A stretch of DNA of 20,000 nucleotides, taken from contig SEYY01021784.1 of the NCBI GenBank assembly GCA_009176605.1, positions 37,501 to 57,500 on the forward strand, written 5' to 3'. Shown one piece after another: positions 1 to 17,128 of this stretch. The stretch's first letter is position 1. The number at the start of each line of letters is the position of its first letter. Origin of the DNA: Armadillidium nasatum. Taxonomy: Eukaryota > Arthropoda > Malacostraca > Isopoda > Armadillidiidae. Below the pieces are notes generated by a model. The model was given only the letters and a program-made list of their open reading frames with translations. It searched no databases and was not told the origin of the DNA. The position numbers and the translations under genes were made by a program.

Positions 1-686
1 TAAAATAAAAATAAATATTCGAATTGAAATTATAAATTTAAAATAAAACTTGAAATAAACAAATTACTTACATCAAAAAAATTAAAATCTTGCGAAATAA
101 AAAAGAAAAACAATAAATTTTAAAATGAAACATTAAAAAGAATAAAGATTTACAGATGAATTGTTGTTTATGCAGTGAGTTATTTAGAAGAAGAAGCAAT
201 GAGTTGTTATATTAACTTCTTAAATCAACGCGACATGTATGAAACATACTATCACATGTTTATAATATTTTTTTATGAATTAAAGTAACTGTTATGTTTA
301 TAATGCCATAGAATGAAACTACATTAATGAAAAATAGTTTCAGATAAGTTAGTGAGTGTTTATGTTGCATGATTGTAAATCATGAATGAATGAAAAGTGA
401 AGGGTTGAAACTTAAAACGGAGAAAAGAGGTAGCTTACGAAGCAACTGAGGGTCTGGATATGTGAAAATACAAAGGCTGAGAAGATCTAAAGTGAAAGTA
501 TAGGATCTTAAAACGGAAAAGATTTGAGTAGGTGAAGGTGAAGTTGAGATATACAAAAGGAAAGGTATGGTGACCTTAAAATGGAAAATGTAGGAATCGT
601 GAAATGGTAGATAAGTTTGCTAGTAAAAATGGCTAAGGTAGCAAAGTGAAAAATACATATTGAGTGGCTGGATATATGTTTATGCT

Positions 687-689
<3 letters not shown>
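1..689. other. AT-rich non-coding stretch, no gene recognised
   Basis: I see no coding frame with recognisable content here. The stretch is A-rich on the plus strand. It contains three loosely similar segments around a CTTAAAA(C/T)GGA core, at about 410-428, 507-523 and 573-590. These may be remains of a short repeat or of an old transposon, but the similarity is too weak to name one. Confidence 0.5.
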
Positions 690-690
<1 letters not shown>

Positions 691-734
<44 letters not shown>

Positions 735-748
735 TGTGCGTGTGTGAG
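691..748. repeat. (TG)n microsatellite
   Basis: About 20 uninterrupted TG units run from 691 to 730, followed by an imperfect TG/TTTG/TGCG tail to 748. Open frames through this stretch encode only Thr-His or Val-Cys runs and are artefacts of the repeat. Confidence 0.95.
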
Positions 749-937
749 TGATGGAGGCAATGTATGGTTATATATGTATCTGGGAATTTGTAAATGAGTG
801 TGAGCGAATGTATGTATATATGTATGTATTTGAGTGTATGTGTCTTTTTTTTTCTTTCTTTTTTGCACATCACCACCACTCTTTGGCAAAGCCCTATTCA
901 AGGAGGGGGTATCAGAAGAACAAAAATACAGTAGAAT

Positions 938-939
938 AA

Positions 940-1000
<61 letters not shown>
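938..1000. repeat. (AAT)n trinucleotide microsatellite
   Basis: About 20 AAT units. Read on the minus strand, the array lies directly downstream of the C-terminal end of the reverse transcriptase remnant at 1005-2346. It therefore sits at or inside that element's 3' end. An A-rich run at about 844-864 on the minus strand could be the element's actual tail. Confidence 0.9.
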
Positions 1001-1003
<3 letters not shown>

Positions 1004-1004
1004 A

Positions 1005-2346
1005 ACGAACCGGGCTTTAAAGAAATTGAAATTAAATTCCACAGAACAGATGTGGCAGGAAAGAAGGAGGAACCATAGCGGACAAGCCTGGAGTTGCCTA
1101 TGTCCACGCAAAATTGATGCGCAGACAATCCACCTCTTGTGCTGCGAGGACGACATAAAGGTGGAAGTACACGAGTGGATAATTCCCTCGAGCATTTGCC
1201 GCTATAGTACCGATAGAAAAGAGACAAGGTACCAACGTCGCGTCGCAAAGATAAAGAGTCAAGTAAATTAGAAAGAGCGGAACAGTTTACAAGTCTTTTA
1301 TCTTTTGACTGAACCTTATCCAAAAGACGGTGAAACCTGAGCCACCCCAGATATGAGAGCAGTACTCGATGCAAGAGCGAAGGAGACCCTTGTATACTTG
1401 AAGTAACTGCGAAGAAGAAAGAAATTCTCGCAGTCTAAACAGAACTCCCAGCTTCTTTGAGGCCGCCCTAGCAACCATTGTGATATGAGGTTTACAAGAC
1501 ATTTTTTTGTTTATGTGAAGGCCAACGATGTTTATTTTGTCAACATTAGAGATGGGGGAACCATCGAAAGAAATAGAAAAGTTAGGAGGTGTCTTTGAGA
1601 GGGAGATTTCTAGAAGTTGAGTTTTTAAAGAGATCAATTTCACAAGGTTGAGACGACCTCACTGGGAAATTCTATCCAGATCTGCAAGAATGGAATCGGA
1701 AAGAGGAAGACGAGAGGCAACTCTTGATGCAAAGGAAATAGCAGATTTGAAATGAGTAGAAGATGGAGGTTGAGTCATCGGAATATGAATAGATAGGGTT
1801 AAATGAACAGCTGAGAAGATCATTAATGAAAAGTAAGAATAGAGTAGGAGATAAGACAAAACCCTGAGAAACACCACTATTGACAGGAAAGGAAGAAGAA
1901 GTCGTTCCATCAACAACAGCCGAAATGGAACGATTAGAAAGAAAGCTAGATATAAGTAAGAAAGAGAAGGAAGAAACCCAAAGGAGGGGAGCTTGAAAAG
2001 CAGTGACGCATGCCATACCCGGTCAAATGCCTTAGATATATCAAGCGCCACCACACAAGTCTCCCCATGGTCCCTAAGGGCAGAAGACCATAAATCTATG
2101 AGATTGGAAAGTATATCACCAGTAGCTCTACTGAAAGAAGATGAAGAAAGAAGAGAATGAGATTCCAGATGATCCAAGAAGTGAGAGTTGAGAAGGGTTT
2201 CAAAGATCTTAGACAGAATAAAAGTGAGAGTTATAGGGTGATAGTTGGAAGGATCAGAGCAGCTACCCTTCTTCGGAATAGGCTGGGTCAATGCGCGCTT
2301 CCAACACTGAGGGAAAGTATTAGTATTGAGGCATATAGAGTAGAGT
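1005..2346 (-). pseudogene. Decayed non-LTR retrotransposon reverse transcriptase, 5'-truncated
   Basis: This is the reverse transcriptase part of a LINE of the Jockey/CR1-like type, which would copy element RNA by target-primed reverse transcription. Read on the minus strand it starts near 2340 with a FPQCWKRAL...PIPKKG segment. Next come the palm motif A ([13 protein letters not shown], about 2011-2049), motif B ([13 protein letters not shown], about 1845-1887) and the catalytic box as YSDD instead of YADD (about 1772-1790). The thumb and C-terminal part follows (KLGVLFRLREF, YCSHIWGG, then SLSLFYRYY and RYGSSFFPATSVLWN). The frames shift at about 1940, 1780, 1660 and 1370, so it cannot be active. 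No endonuclease domain is visible, because the 5' side runs into TATG-rich sequence and (TA)n. The family is clear; the exact clade is inference. Confidence 0.88.
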
Positions 2347-2391
2347 TGTGATTTTATATGTATCTGAGAATATGTATGTGAGTGTGAGTTC

Positions 2392-2671
<280 letters not shown>

Positions 2672-2779
2672 TTTGAGTTTGTGTTTATGTATATGCGCAT
2701 GATGTTTTGGTATTGTATGTATATGTATGAATATACTTTAACGAATTACATTAAAAAAAAAATTAAGAAAATCAGCTTT

Positions 2780-2975
2780 GAGAAGAAAACGGATGCAGGG
2801 TTGAGTGATCGGCATCGGAGTGGATAGGAGATGAAGTAACAGATAGAAGGTCGTTAATGAAAAAAAGAAAAAGTGTTGTTGATAGAACAGATCCTTCAGG
2901 AACACCATTATTAATAGATTTAAATGATGAACGGTGTCCGTCTACAACAGCTGCTATAGAACTATGATTTGAAAA
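2780..2975 (-). pseudogene. Reverse transcriptase fragment (motifs B and C), second LINE copy
   Basis: The minus strand reads through SIAAVVDGHRSSF, then GVPEGSVLSTTLFLFFINDL (motif B), then SDADHSTLH. The last is a degraded YADDST catalytic box in which the second aspartate has become histidine. Only about 60 codons survive. It lies 5' of the larger remnant at 1005-2346 on the same strand, but it repeats that remnant's central motifs, so it is a separate copy. Its VVDGHRSSF segment resembles the copy at 14.4-16.3 kb more than its neighbour. Confidence 0.75.
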
Positions 2976-5660
2976 TTATGATAGAGAAAACTATGGTTTT
3001 AATATAAAAATTAGGAAAATATTATATTTTAGAAGAAAAATAGAAGGATTTGATACTAAACAAATTTTTTACTTAGGAAAATATTACTTAGGAAAAATAT
3101 ATATTAAAAGAAACGATATAAAAGTGGGAAATTTATATACAATGAAATGTAATCATAATTAAAACATATGGGGGTAATTTGGGATTATACTCTTCTATTG
3201 CGGAGATTTCTTTCTTTTCTGTAATCAGTATTTACAATTTATGGTTGAGCCAAGTCAGAAATAAATATTACAGACTTTAATTTTTTGCCTTTTCTCATAA
3301 AACAAAATTTGATTTAATAAATCCAATTTTAAAATTGTAGAAAGTAAATATTATATATAATTTGGGGTCCCTTTCTGTACACTCAAAATTATTCACTAAC
3401 TAATAAAAAGGACATTTTGCATTTGTTTTACAGTTAAAACAAATTTAAAATATTACTCATGCTTTAATTGTGAGTTTCCAGATCCCAAGTGTTTTGTTAA
3501 TATTGCTCTTCAATTTACTATTTGGCTGTCAATTTTCTTGTAAAGCTTCAATTGAAGCTTTAAATCTCAAAGCTAATATATACAAATTTTAGAACATTAT
3601 TAACTATTTGTATAAGTGGCCACTGTAACTATACTGCATATTTCTCTATTGTAATTCGCATAGAAAGGCCAAATTTATGACAGATTTTAAGTCAGGGTCT
3701 TTGCTCCAAATATGTGAAAATGCTCTGAGCTATAAGAAAAGCACAAAATTTTGTTCAGAAAACCACACCTTACTTTATTCTTGCTAGTGACAACAAGGGA
3801 CCATGTGGCTTCATTTATTTGTAGCTAAAATTTTATTTTTAATTTAAATATTTAAATATTATCTTTGATTTAAAATTATATTTCTAAATGAAACTTTATT
3901 TTAGTAAATCACTGTTTGGGAGGTCTGGCATTGCATCAAATTATTTTATTTTCTCCCTAATGTAAATGTTATGTTTACCTATATAACGATACGATTGTGG
4001 AAATTCATCAGATATTTTCCTTCTGTCCTTTATTAGATAAAGACTCTACTTGGGATTAGAAATCGATGAAAAGAAAATTCTTCTTCTAAAGTTTTTCGAT
4101 TTATTTTTATCCAAGAATCTCTCTTTTTTTTTTTTTTTTTTTTTAAATCTGCTAATAAAATACCCTTTGAAGTTTATTTATCTAGTAACTCTACTAACTA
4201 TCCTTGCTATACGACTATTCTATCTTAGAATATATTCTTACTTCTCTTTTCTTTGAAATCATTATTTAAAACCCATCAATATTCATTACCGCATGATTTT
4301 TTTTATTTTGAACCTGGAGGTCTCGCCATTGAATTTTTTATCTTTAGCAAAACTGATCTATTTTTGAGGTTCATAACTCTTATCCTAAGTTGTATTGGAG
4401 AAAGGTCATATATGGGATTTTTTCTGCCCTTATATGATTCTAACCTTTTACCTTATACTGCTACATTTTTTCCTTTCTGGACTTCTCTAATAATTATCTT
4501 ATTCTTGTGATCTATTTGTTTTTCATTCCAAATGTTTTAAGCACTTCGGTACAAAAGTGGAACTTGATTTATGAAATATTTATTTGACTTTCCAATGAAT
4601 AATTTTACTTAATTGGAAGGAATCCTACTAGATGAACAAGTGCATAATCGAGATAATTTTATCATTTGAGACATACATTTCGTTTAATTAACCTTCTGCT
4701 AAAGTCACATGAGTCTTGATTTTGCTCCTAGTCTTCTAAGAGAGATGTTCTCTTCAGCAATCGCAGCCGACTTCAAATTCCAAACTCCTGAAAACCATGC
4801 CTGTTTTTAATGATGCATAGATCAAAATTGACGAAAAATCATTTACATCCACCAGTGATAGAGCTATTTCGCAAAATTCCTTCCTCTTTCAAGCCTCCTG
4901 TCAATTACATACTATCTCTTTAGCAATGAACAATGCTTAACTGAATCCTTTAGTTACATATCCTTCCATTGAGGACTGCTTCTTATTCATATTTACGCTT
5001 AAGATCATAATTTTTTTATCTAGTTAACTTCAGATTGTTCCATAATTCCCTTTATATATATACCTACTGGAATAGTCAGATATGATTTGATTTTAGAGAG
5101 CTTTCATTTCCTTCTCTCCTTGGATTTAAGTCGTTTAGATCTGTCATTAAAAGTTACTTCAAAATACTATTGGTTGCTTCAAGTTAATAGTAGATATTTT
5201 TTTTATATTAACTCAGGAATTATTCCAAGTGCTCTAAATTTTTCTTACGTAAGTGATACGAATACGAAATAGGATCTTAAAAGGAATCTAAAATGAATTT
5301 AAAAAGTTTAGAAAAATTTCAGCAAGGGAAGAATTAAAAAAAAAGAAAAATTTTAAATTTATTTTTTATGTAAAATATATATAATTATTGTTAAACAGGA
5401 GTAAATATAGATAAATAAAAGAAAGGATGGATTTAAACAATCCGAATTTTTGGAAATAACCCTATGATTATTATTATAAGAATAGGACCTACTAAAACAT
5501 TGTAAAATTGTAATTATACTTCTGAATAAAATATAGAAATGAAATGAAATAATTATTATTCTTAGTACTATTAATACTATCCTATTTACTATTATTATTG
5601 TCATTAACTATGATTTTTTTATGTATCTATATTTAAACTAAATAGATTTAAAAAGTTTTG
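2976..5660. other. AT-rich intergenic stretch, no gene recognised
   Basis: This lies downstream of the 3' end of the FSTL1-like gene. Two plus-strand open frames (4050-4256 and 4253-4510) are Phe/Leu-rich, run through a T-tract at about 4122-4144, and match no family I recognise. I treat them as chance. The stretch also holds a 22-bp perfect palindrome (3541-3562), described separately. Confidence 0.5.
3541..3562. repeat. 22-bp perfect palindrome
   Basis: The 11-base arm TAAAGCTTCAA is followed without a spacer by its exact reverse complement. No larger inverted repeat surrounds it. Its role is unknown, and it may be chance in AT-rich DNA. Confidence 0.7.
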
Positions 5661-5665
5661 ATGTA

Positions 5666-5877
5666 CAGTCGTCAGCAGAAGTTCGTTCCTATTAAGCTGG
5701 AAATAAATATTTATTTAAAATGGAGATCATTTCAGGTTCAGCCAATCACAGTTCAATTAAGCCCCGCTCAATGTTTTTATTTTCTTTTTATTCAAAATTG
5801 AGCTTTTATGAAATGATTTCCATTTTATATAAATATTTATTTCCAGCCTAATAGGAACGAACTTCTGCTGACGACTG
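5666..5877. mobile_element. 212-bp Tc1/mariner-type MITE with 68-bp terminal inverted repeats
   Basis: The ends 5666-5733 and 5810-5877 are inverted repeats matching at 65 of 68 positions, with mismatches at arm positions 30, 51 and 60. The outer bases are CAGTCGTC...GACGACTG and each end is bordered by TA (5664-5665 and 5878-5879). That fits Tc1/mariner elements, which duplicate a TA on insertion and commonly begin CAGT. The interior (5734-5809) holds no coding capacity, so it would depend on a transposase made elsewhere. Arm similarity of about 96% suggests fairly recent mobility. Flanking bases extend the palindrome to 5661-5882. The superfamily is inferred from end sequence and TA target only. 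Confidence 0.88.
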
Positions 5878-5882
5878 TACAT

Positions 5883-6778
<896 letters not shown>

Positions 6779-6915
6779 CAATTAGGTTTAGATTTGATAA
6801 AGAAGCAATGTAAGCTTGTGAAAAAAATTAAAAGCGTTCAAAGTTTGTGAAATCATATTTGGGGAATCATTTACTCTAATTAAACTGTTCAGATTTTTAC
6901 ATAAACATATAAAAC

Positions 6916-7052
<137 letters not shown>

Positions 7053-7200
7053 AATATTATAAATGTTTTACAAAGAGGCACTTCTGAATTATCAATACAG
7101 AAATTTAAATTTGAAATTTATATTACAAGCTAAAAATATATTTAAATACTTCCACTAGAGAAACTTGCTTGAATATTTTAGCTTATATAGTATTTATATA

Positions 7201-7330
<130 letters not shown>

Positions 7331-8054
7331 TTAAAGATGATTTTGCAATTCAAAATCTTTATCGTTTTTCAATTTCTTCCAATCCCCCCAATCAATTAAG
7401 TCGTTCCATTTTGTTTTTTTGAAGATTTCATCATAATATTTATCGGATTTTTGTTTCTTGCCTTTTCCAAAATCGTGTTTGCCTTTCCTTGGTTTTTGCT
7501 TCTCGATTCTTTCTACGTGAACATTTTCGCTCTGATATGGATTGATCTTGCTCTTAAGGTCCTTTTGAGGCTTTTCGTGTTTCTTTACATAAGGTTTTTG
7601 GTTATGTAAAAGTTTCTGCAAGTTTGTTGTTTTCTTTCGGAGTGCTTTGACCTCTTTCAAAGCCTTTTCCAACTGAAATATTTTCTTTTTGTGATTTTTC
7701 TCTTTAGTTTTTTCATATAAGTCGTCGTAGTAGTCATCCATGTGAAGCTCCTTTTTCTCCCCTTTCTTCTCTTCTACATCCTGATCAAAATCGGTGAACA
7801 AATTGTCGTCGATATCAAACTCTTCCTTATTTTGTTTCGCCTTTTTCGCCTTTTCTTTGTCCTTTTGGTTATTTTCCATCCACAAATCAGCAACTTCTAC
7901 GTGATCAACAACATCGTTAGAGCTTTCTACTGGAAATCCAATGTCATTGCTTAATTCTATTTTATGTCCAACAGAATTGTGAATTGGCTTTTGTTTTGTC
8001 TCAGTTTCTTTGCATCTAGTTGGAGCGCAAATCCAGTTTCCAACGGCACAAACA
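7331..8054 (-). CDS. FSTL1: FSTL1-like gene, last coding exon: end of VWC module plus long charged tail
   Basis: The acceptor is TTCTTTCAG with its G at 8055. Spliced to the exon ending at 12538, it completes a cysteine codon and continues [14 protein letters not shown], the end of the short VWC module of follistatin-like 1, a secreted glycoprotein. The exon encodes 240 residues to a TAA at 7331-7333. The upstream Ile-Tyr frame is intronic repeat, not protein. After the last VWC cysteine come about 226 residues rich in Lys, Asp and Glu. Vertebrate FSTL1 has, as I recall, only a few dozen residues there. Within the exon, residues 77-92 are acidic and about 125-150 have coiled-coil character ([16 protein letters not shown]). 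Residues 108-117 and 206-215 repeat a YYD(D/E)(L/I)(Y/F)(E/K)KTK motif, and residues 185-202 form a basic stretch ([18 protein letters not shown]). The orthologue call is strong; the tail's role is unknown. Confidence 0.9.
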
Positions 8055-8060
8055 CTGAAA

Positions 8061-8494
<434 letters not shown>

Positions 8495-8555
8495 GTAAAT
8501 CAAAAACCAGTTTTTCAAAACCCATTTGAAAATTAATCGATATCGGATTTTATTA

Positions 8556-9847
<1,292 letters not shown>

Positions 9848-9930
<83 letters not shown>
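9848..9930. repeat. (TA)n array at the 3' edge of an RT remnant
   Basis: A perfect TA run of 83 bp, directly after the end of the plus-strand RT remnant. The remnant is thus bracketed by TA arrays on both sides. Confidence 0.97.
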
Positions 9931-12420
<2,490 letters not shown>

Positions 12421-12537
12421 TATTATGACCTATACCAAGCAACAAAAAAAATTTCAAAATTTTTTAGTTATTCTTAAACTTATTGTGTGATTTATATATA
12501 ATAATTCCAGTGTACAATTAATGAATGGACAACTTAC

Positions 12538-12601
12538 CATTCATTGCAATTCTCCACAATTTCTTCACCATCCAAATAGTTTCGGCCTCTAAGTGAGCAT
12601 T
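12538..12601 (-). CDS. FSTL1: FSTL1-like gene, 64-nt exon: start of the VWC module
   Basis: The acceptor TTTTCAG has its G at 12602 and the donor GTAAGTT begins at 12537. The first two bases complete a lysine codon begun in the exon ending at 16960. The frame then reads CSLRGRNYLDGEEIVENCNE and ends with two bases of a cysteine codon finished in the last exon. The joined product PKEKKC...[13 protein letters not shown] matches the linker and first half of the VWC module of follistatin-like 1 in spacing and sequence. The exon is too short to appear as an open frame on its own. It was found because both junction phases fit and the cysteine pattern requires it. Confidence 0.92.
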
Positions 12602-12641
12602 CTGAAAATAAAAGGAATGAATTTAAATTTAAACACATACG

Positions 12642-12818
<177 letters not shown>

Positions 12819-12819
<1 letters not shown>

Positions 12820-13146
12820 ATCCCATTTGACCCTTGGAGATTAAGAAATATTATTATTACCTCATAGTATTTCACATAGATTTTCATAAAATTTTCGGTA
12901 GAGATTTTCAATCATCAACAAAACTGATTATCCCATCTAATGAATTATAATTATTGACTTCTAAATCATCTTTGAGGTAAGTCCAGCAGGAAGTACTTTT
13001 AAAATTCTAATTAACTTATCGATAACTTTATAAAATTTATGACCATTGCAAATGAAGGATTAAATCATTTAAAAGTGTAATTCGATTTATTTTCGAAAGA
13101 ATGACTTCATCTCTAAATACAAGAAAATGATTTTAGAAACTTGAAG

Positions 13147-13195
<49 letters not shown>

Positions 13196-13660
13196 GAAAT
13201 AACTAAATTCCAAATATGGAAGAGAGTGTGTGTTCCTACGCACAATAATAAATAAATTGAATAAGTAAACATTGAAAGAATATCAAGAACGGAGTTTTTA
13301 ACAAATAAAGATAAAAAATCGGTACAAAAGAAAGATGAAGAAACTTTATTCTCTCATTCATTTAATTTACACAACAAAATAACACCAAATAAGTATATGA
13401 AGATGAAACGCAACGACATTCAAATCAATTGAAGCTTTTCTCCTTAGTTTAGTCAATAAATATTTATGTTAAAAATGCAAAATCATCATAAAATGACGGT
13501 GCACATTACTACAATACATATAATATAAAATATCAACAAATCGATGCACTTTATTATAAAATGCCATCATGTCTATGCTATTACTAATAATAATAGTAAT
13601 AATACTTATGCTATTACTATTAATGCCAGTTCCACTATTACTACTACTAATACAATAGTG
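12819..13660. other. Intron sequence with a 43-bp T tract
   Basis: AT-rich intron with no coding content recognised. Uninterrupted T at 13149-13191 is a poly(A) run on the gene strand, perhaps the tail of an old retroposed copy. I could not identify a body or target-site duplication for it. Near 13575-13650 there is loose ATA/ACT repetition leading into the next (AAT)n block. Confidence 0.55.

Positions 13661-13717
<57 letters not shown>
13661..13717. repeat. (AAT)n microsatellite
   Basis: About 19 AAT units in the intron, preceded by degenerate TAATA/TACTA sequence. Confidence 0.95.
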
Positions 13718-13720
<3 letters not shown>

Positions 13721-13843
13721 TCTATTTATGACATTATATATAAATAGATAAAATGTTGTGTCAATGTTTGATCGTACGAGTACGTAGAATAAATAAAGGA
13801 TTGAATTAGAAATCCCAACAAATTTTAATGTGAAAGTCATATA

Positions 13844-14439
<596 letters not shown>

Positions 14440-16300
14440 CCATCCTAGCATCAGATATTTGTAGGCGATGGATAGACGATGAATTAATGGAAAGTTTATT
14501 AATGAAAGGTAGAAATAATGTTAGGGATATGACAGAACCTTGAGGAACACCAATTTTAATAAGCTAAAGGAAGAACTGTGTTCATCCATAACAGCCGCCA
14601 TGGAATGACTGAAAAAGGAATAAAAGGGAAGACCACATGGAGAAGGATAAATGCCAAAATAGTAGGGTTTAGAGATTAAAGTTTTGGAACAGTCGGTACC
14701 GAAAGCTTTCGATTTGTCTGGAGAAACAGCAAATATCCTCGAAAATAAATCAGAATAACGGGAAATATATCACCAGTAGATTTCTCATTACGAAAGCTAG
14801 GTTGGCGATCATAGATAAAATAATAAGATTTAGAGGTTCAACATCTTCTTAATAAAGGTAGATTTGAAAATTTTTGAAAGTACTGAGATTAAAGCAATAT
14901 GACAATAGTTAGAAGGTTGAGAGGAGTCTCCCTCTTTTTAAGCTTAATTTGAATTAGCACACTCATTTCAGCAAAAGGTAAAGGGCGAAACTGATAAACA
15001 TATAATAACAAATAGTTAGCCAAGTAGCTCAGAAGCACAAGTTTTGTAAGAAACACAAGAAAGTATGCCTTTTTTAGATTAAGATTTGAGAGAGGACATA
15101 TCAAGTACTCAGAAGTTACAATAGTAGGCATAAATGAGTAGTAAGGAGGTGAAGAAAGGAGAAAAGCTCAGAAGTCTTGAAAGTAGAATTTGAGTCAAAA
15201 CAGTGAGCGATAAACTCAGTTTTAGAAGAATATAAGGTAGTTGTGGTGCAATCTGAAGAACTAGAAGGGGGAAGGAGGAAAAATTAGAGTTAGAGTTGAT
15301 ATTTTTAATAAAATTCTAGAAACAGACTGAGAAAGGAGAAACAGAAAGATCATTGGTTTTTCTTTGTAGAAAAGTAATAAGCATATCGAACGTTATATTT
15401 AACTTGATTACGGGATGAAATAAAAGAAACATGACATTCTCTGAAGCTTGAAAGACACAAAAACAAGCAAAGGTAAAGTAAGATTTATAAGTTTTAGTTG
15501 ATGGGAAAGAGAATGGAGTATAATTTCCCATGCCAGAAAGATCCACCTTGGTTATGAGCTTTGCACACTCAGAGTCCTTTTCGCTGAAATAATAATCATT
15601 CCATGGGAAATTAAATAAGAACGAGTACAAATTAGAATAATTTGCAGCACCGAGGCGAACAACGTTCCCTTCTTGTTGAAAAAACAGAACAGGATATAGA
15701 AACAAAAAGGTAAGAGGAATTCAAAGACAAAAAAAGTTTAACGATATAAGCAAAAGGATTAGAAGTTATAAAAAAATGTTAAGAAAGTATAGTTCGGCTC
15801 CGAAGCATCAAGTAAACTGGTTGCGAGCCACACCTTTTGCCCATGTTTCTTTTGATAGGGAAATGGATGGTAAGTTCACCAGCTATATCTTGAGAATTAG
15901 AAGAAAGTTATAAGCGATGGTGAAAATTGAAATCATGGAAAATAATAGCTTTAGGAGAAAGGAAGAAGAGAGATTGTGCTCATTTTGGAATTTAAGAAAA
16001 CAAGGACTTTGGAAGGAAAGTATAGTTAGGCGAAAAATAAACAAAAAAAAAATCTATCTATCTATAAAACGGCCCTACGTTACAAGTTGGAAAGTTCGAA
16101 TAGCTAAACTAAAAACACGAGAGAAGAGAGCATCGTTAAGTAAATATGCGCAACATCTGCCTTTCTCTGAAAATTGAGGGTGCAAATAAGAAGATGGAAC
16201 AGAACCATCAGAATATGGTTTCTGTCTAAGAGTCAAGCACCCGAGTTTAGGTCGAGAACAATAGATAAGACCTTCGGGAAAACAATTCATGTTGAACAAA
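14440..16300 (-). pseudogene. Decayed LINE with endonuclease and reverse transcriptase parts, sense in the intron
   Basis: This is the largest LINE copy here. On the minus strand, 16299-16075 resembles the middle of an AP-type endonuclease (EKGRCCAYLLNDALFSRVF), with further weak similarity to about 15780. A linker region follows (KTNDLSVSPFSVCF, then FIKNINSNSN, about 15360-15250). Then come RT segments PSNYCHIALISVLSKIFKS (about 14910-14860), NEKSTGDI (near 14785), SKAFGTDCSKT (motif A, near 14700), SMAAVMDEHSSSF (near 14600) and GVPQGSVISLTLF (motif B, near 14550). The catalytic YADD box is not recognisable. Frameshifts and stops are frequent. The family is the same as at 2780-2975 and related to 1005-2346. 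It lies in the intron 16959-12602, in the gene's own direction. The RT part is sure; the endonuclease part is less so. Confidence 0.78.
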
Positions 16301-16570
16301 GTGAATATAAAAGTAAAGAGTGAATGTTTATGAAATTGATGAAAAAAGAAGTCAGTACATTATTGGAGTAAGGCAGTGAAAGTAATGATAGGGGGAGGAG
16401 TGGACAAGAGGTAAGGTCTTATCTTCGAGGCATGTTTGCTTCAAATGTGTCTGTAGTTAGATATATGAGAAGGGAAGAAAATGAAATTATATCTACCAAA
16501 TAAGCCAAACAAAACAGTCCATGGTTTGGTCAAAAGTACACTAGAATATCCCTTGTGGAAGTGAGGTTCT
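16301..16570. other. Intron sequence, nothing recognised
   Basis: This stretch lies upstream of the LINE remnant and might contain its 5' region. I see no coding similarity. Confidence 0.4.
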
Positions 16571-16574
16571 ATTA

Positions 16575-16644
<70 letters not shown>

Positions 16645-16662
16645 ATATTATTATTATATATA

Positions 16663-16720
<58 letters not shown>

Positions 16721-16721
16721 T
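16571..16721. repeat. (ATT)n double array near a splice donor
   Basis: Two ATT blocks (about 16576-16641 and 16665-16721) are joined by a short TATA-rich spacer. On the gene strand they read AAT. That is complementary to the (ATT) reading of the 12642-12763 array at the other end of the same intron. Confidence 0.95.
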
Positions 16722-16959
16722 AATTCAGTTACATAGCAATTCTTTTATAATTAAGCTACTGTACTCAATTCTTAAAATAGTTGATAATGTTAAAAATTTT
16801 CATCTTATGTCAATGCACTTGAAACTTTGTAAACAGGTAGGAAAAATTACTATTCCACCTCTATATTCCTGCATCTAGTAAAAACTGACTACTACAACTA
16901 TTTTATTATAAGTAGGTACTACTACTATTAATACTACGACTAATAAAAAATGCACCTAC

Positions 16960-17072
16960 TCTTTTCTTTTGGTTCGTATTTTGGATCCATTATTGTAGTG
17001 AACTCTTCAAAATCAAGCTTCAAGTCTCGATTTCGGTCACCATCATCGACGAGAACACTGATGCACAATTCT
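16960..17072 (-). CDS. FSTL1: FSTL1-like gene, exon with the second EF-hand
   Basis: The acceptor ATCACCTCAG has its G at 17073 and the donor GTAGGTGC begins at 16959. One base completes a lysine codon from the previous exon. The frame then reads ELCISVLVDD, an EF-hand loop DRNRDLKLDFEE (positions 1, 3, 5, 9 and 12 are D, N, D, D, E) and TTIMDPKYEPKE, and ends with one base of a codon finished in the next exon. The order LC-helix, EF loop, PxxxPxEKKC is that of follistatin-like 1. In human FSTL1 this second EF loop is, as I recall, less complete and was reported not to bind calcium. Here all main ligands look usable. An (AAT)n array starts about 20 bp from the acceptor. Confidence 0.92.
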
Positions 17073-17092
17073 CTGAGGTGATAAAAATAATG

Positions 17093-17128
<36 letters not shown>

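Noticed and set aside
508..1195. Minus-strand frames with Thr-His and Tyr runs
   Set aside because: Produced by the (TG)n and (AAT)n microsatellites. The only meaningful part is the RT C-terminus on a neighbouring frame.
3541..3562. The 22-bp palindrome as part of a larger MITE
   Set aside because: The inverted symmetry stops at its borders and no terminal repeats or TA duplication surround it.
4050..4510. Two adjoining plus-strand frames rich in Phe and Leu, possibly a membrane protein
   Set aside because: They run through a T tract, have no recognisable motif, overlap by four bases in different frames, and sit in AT-rich DNA where such frames arise by chance.
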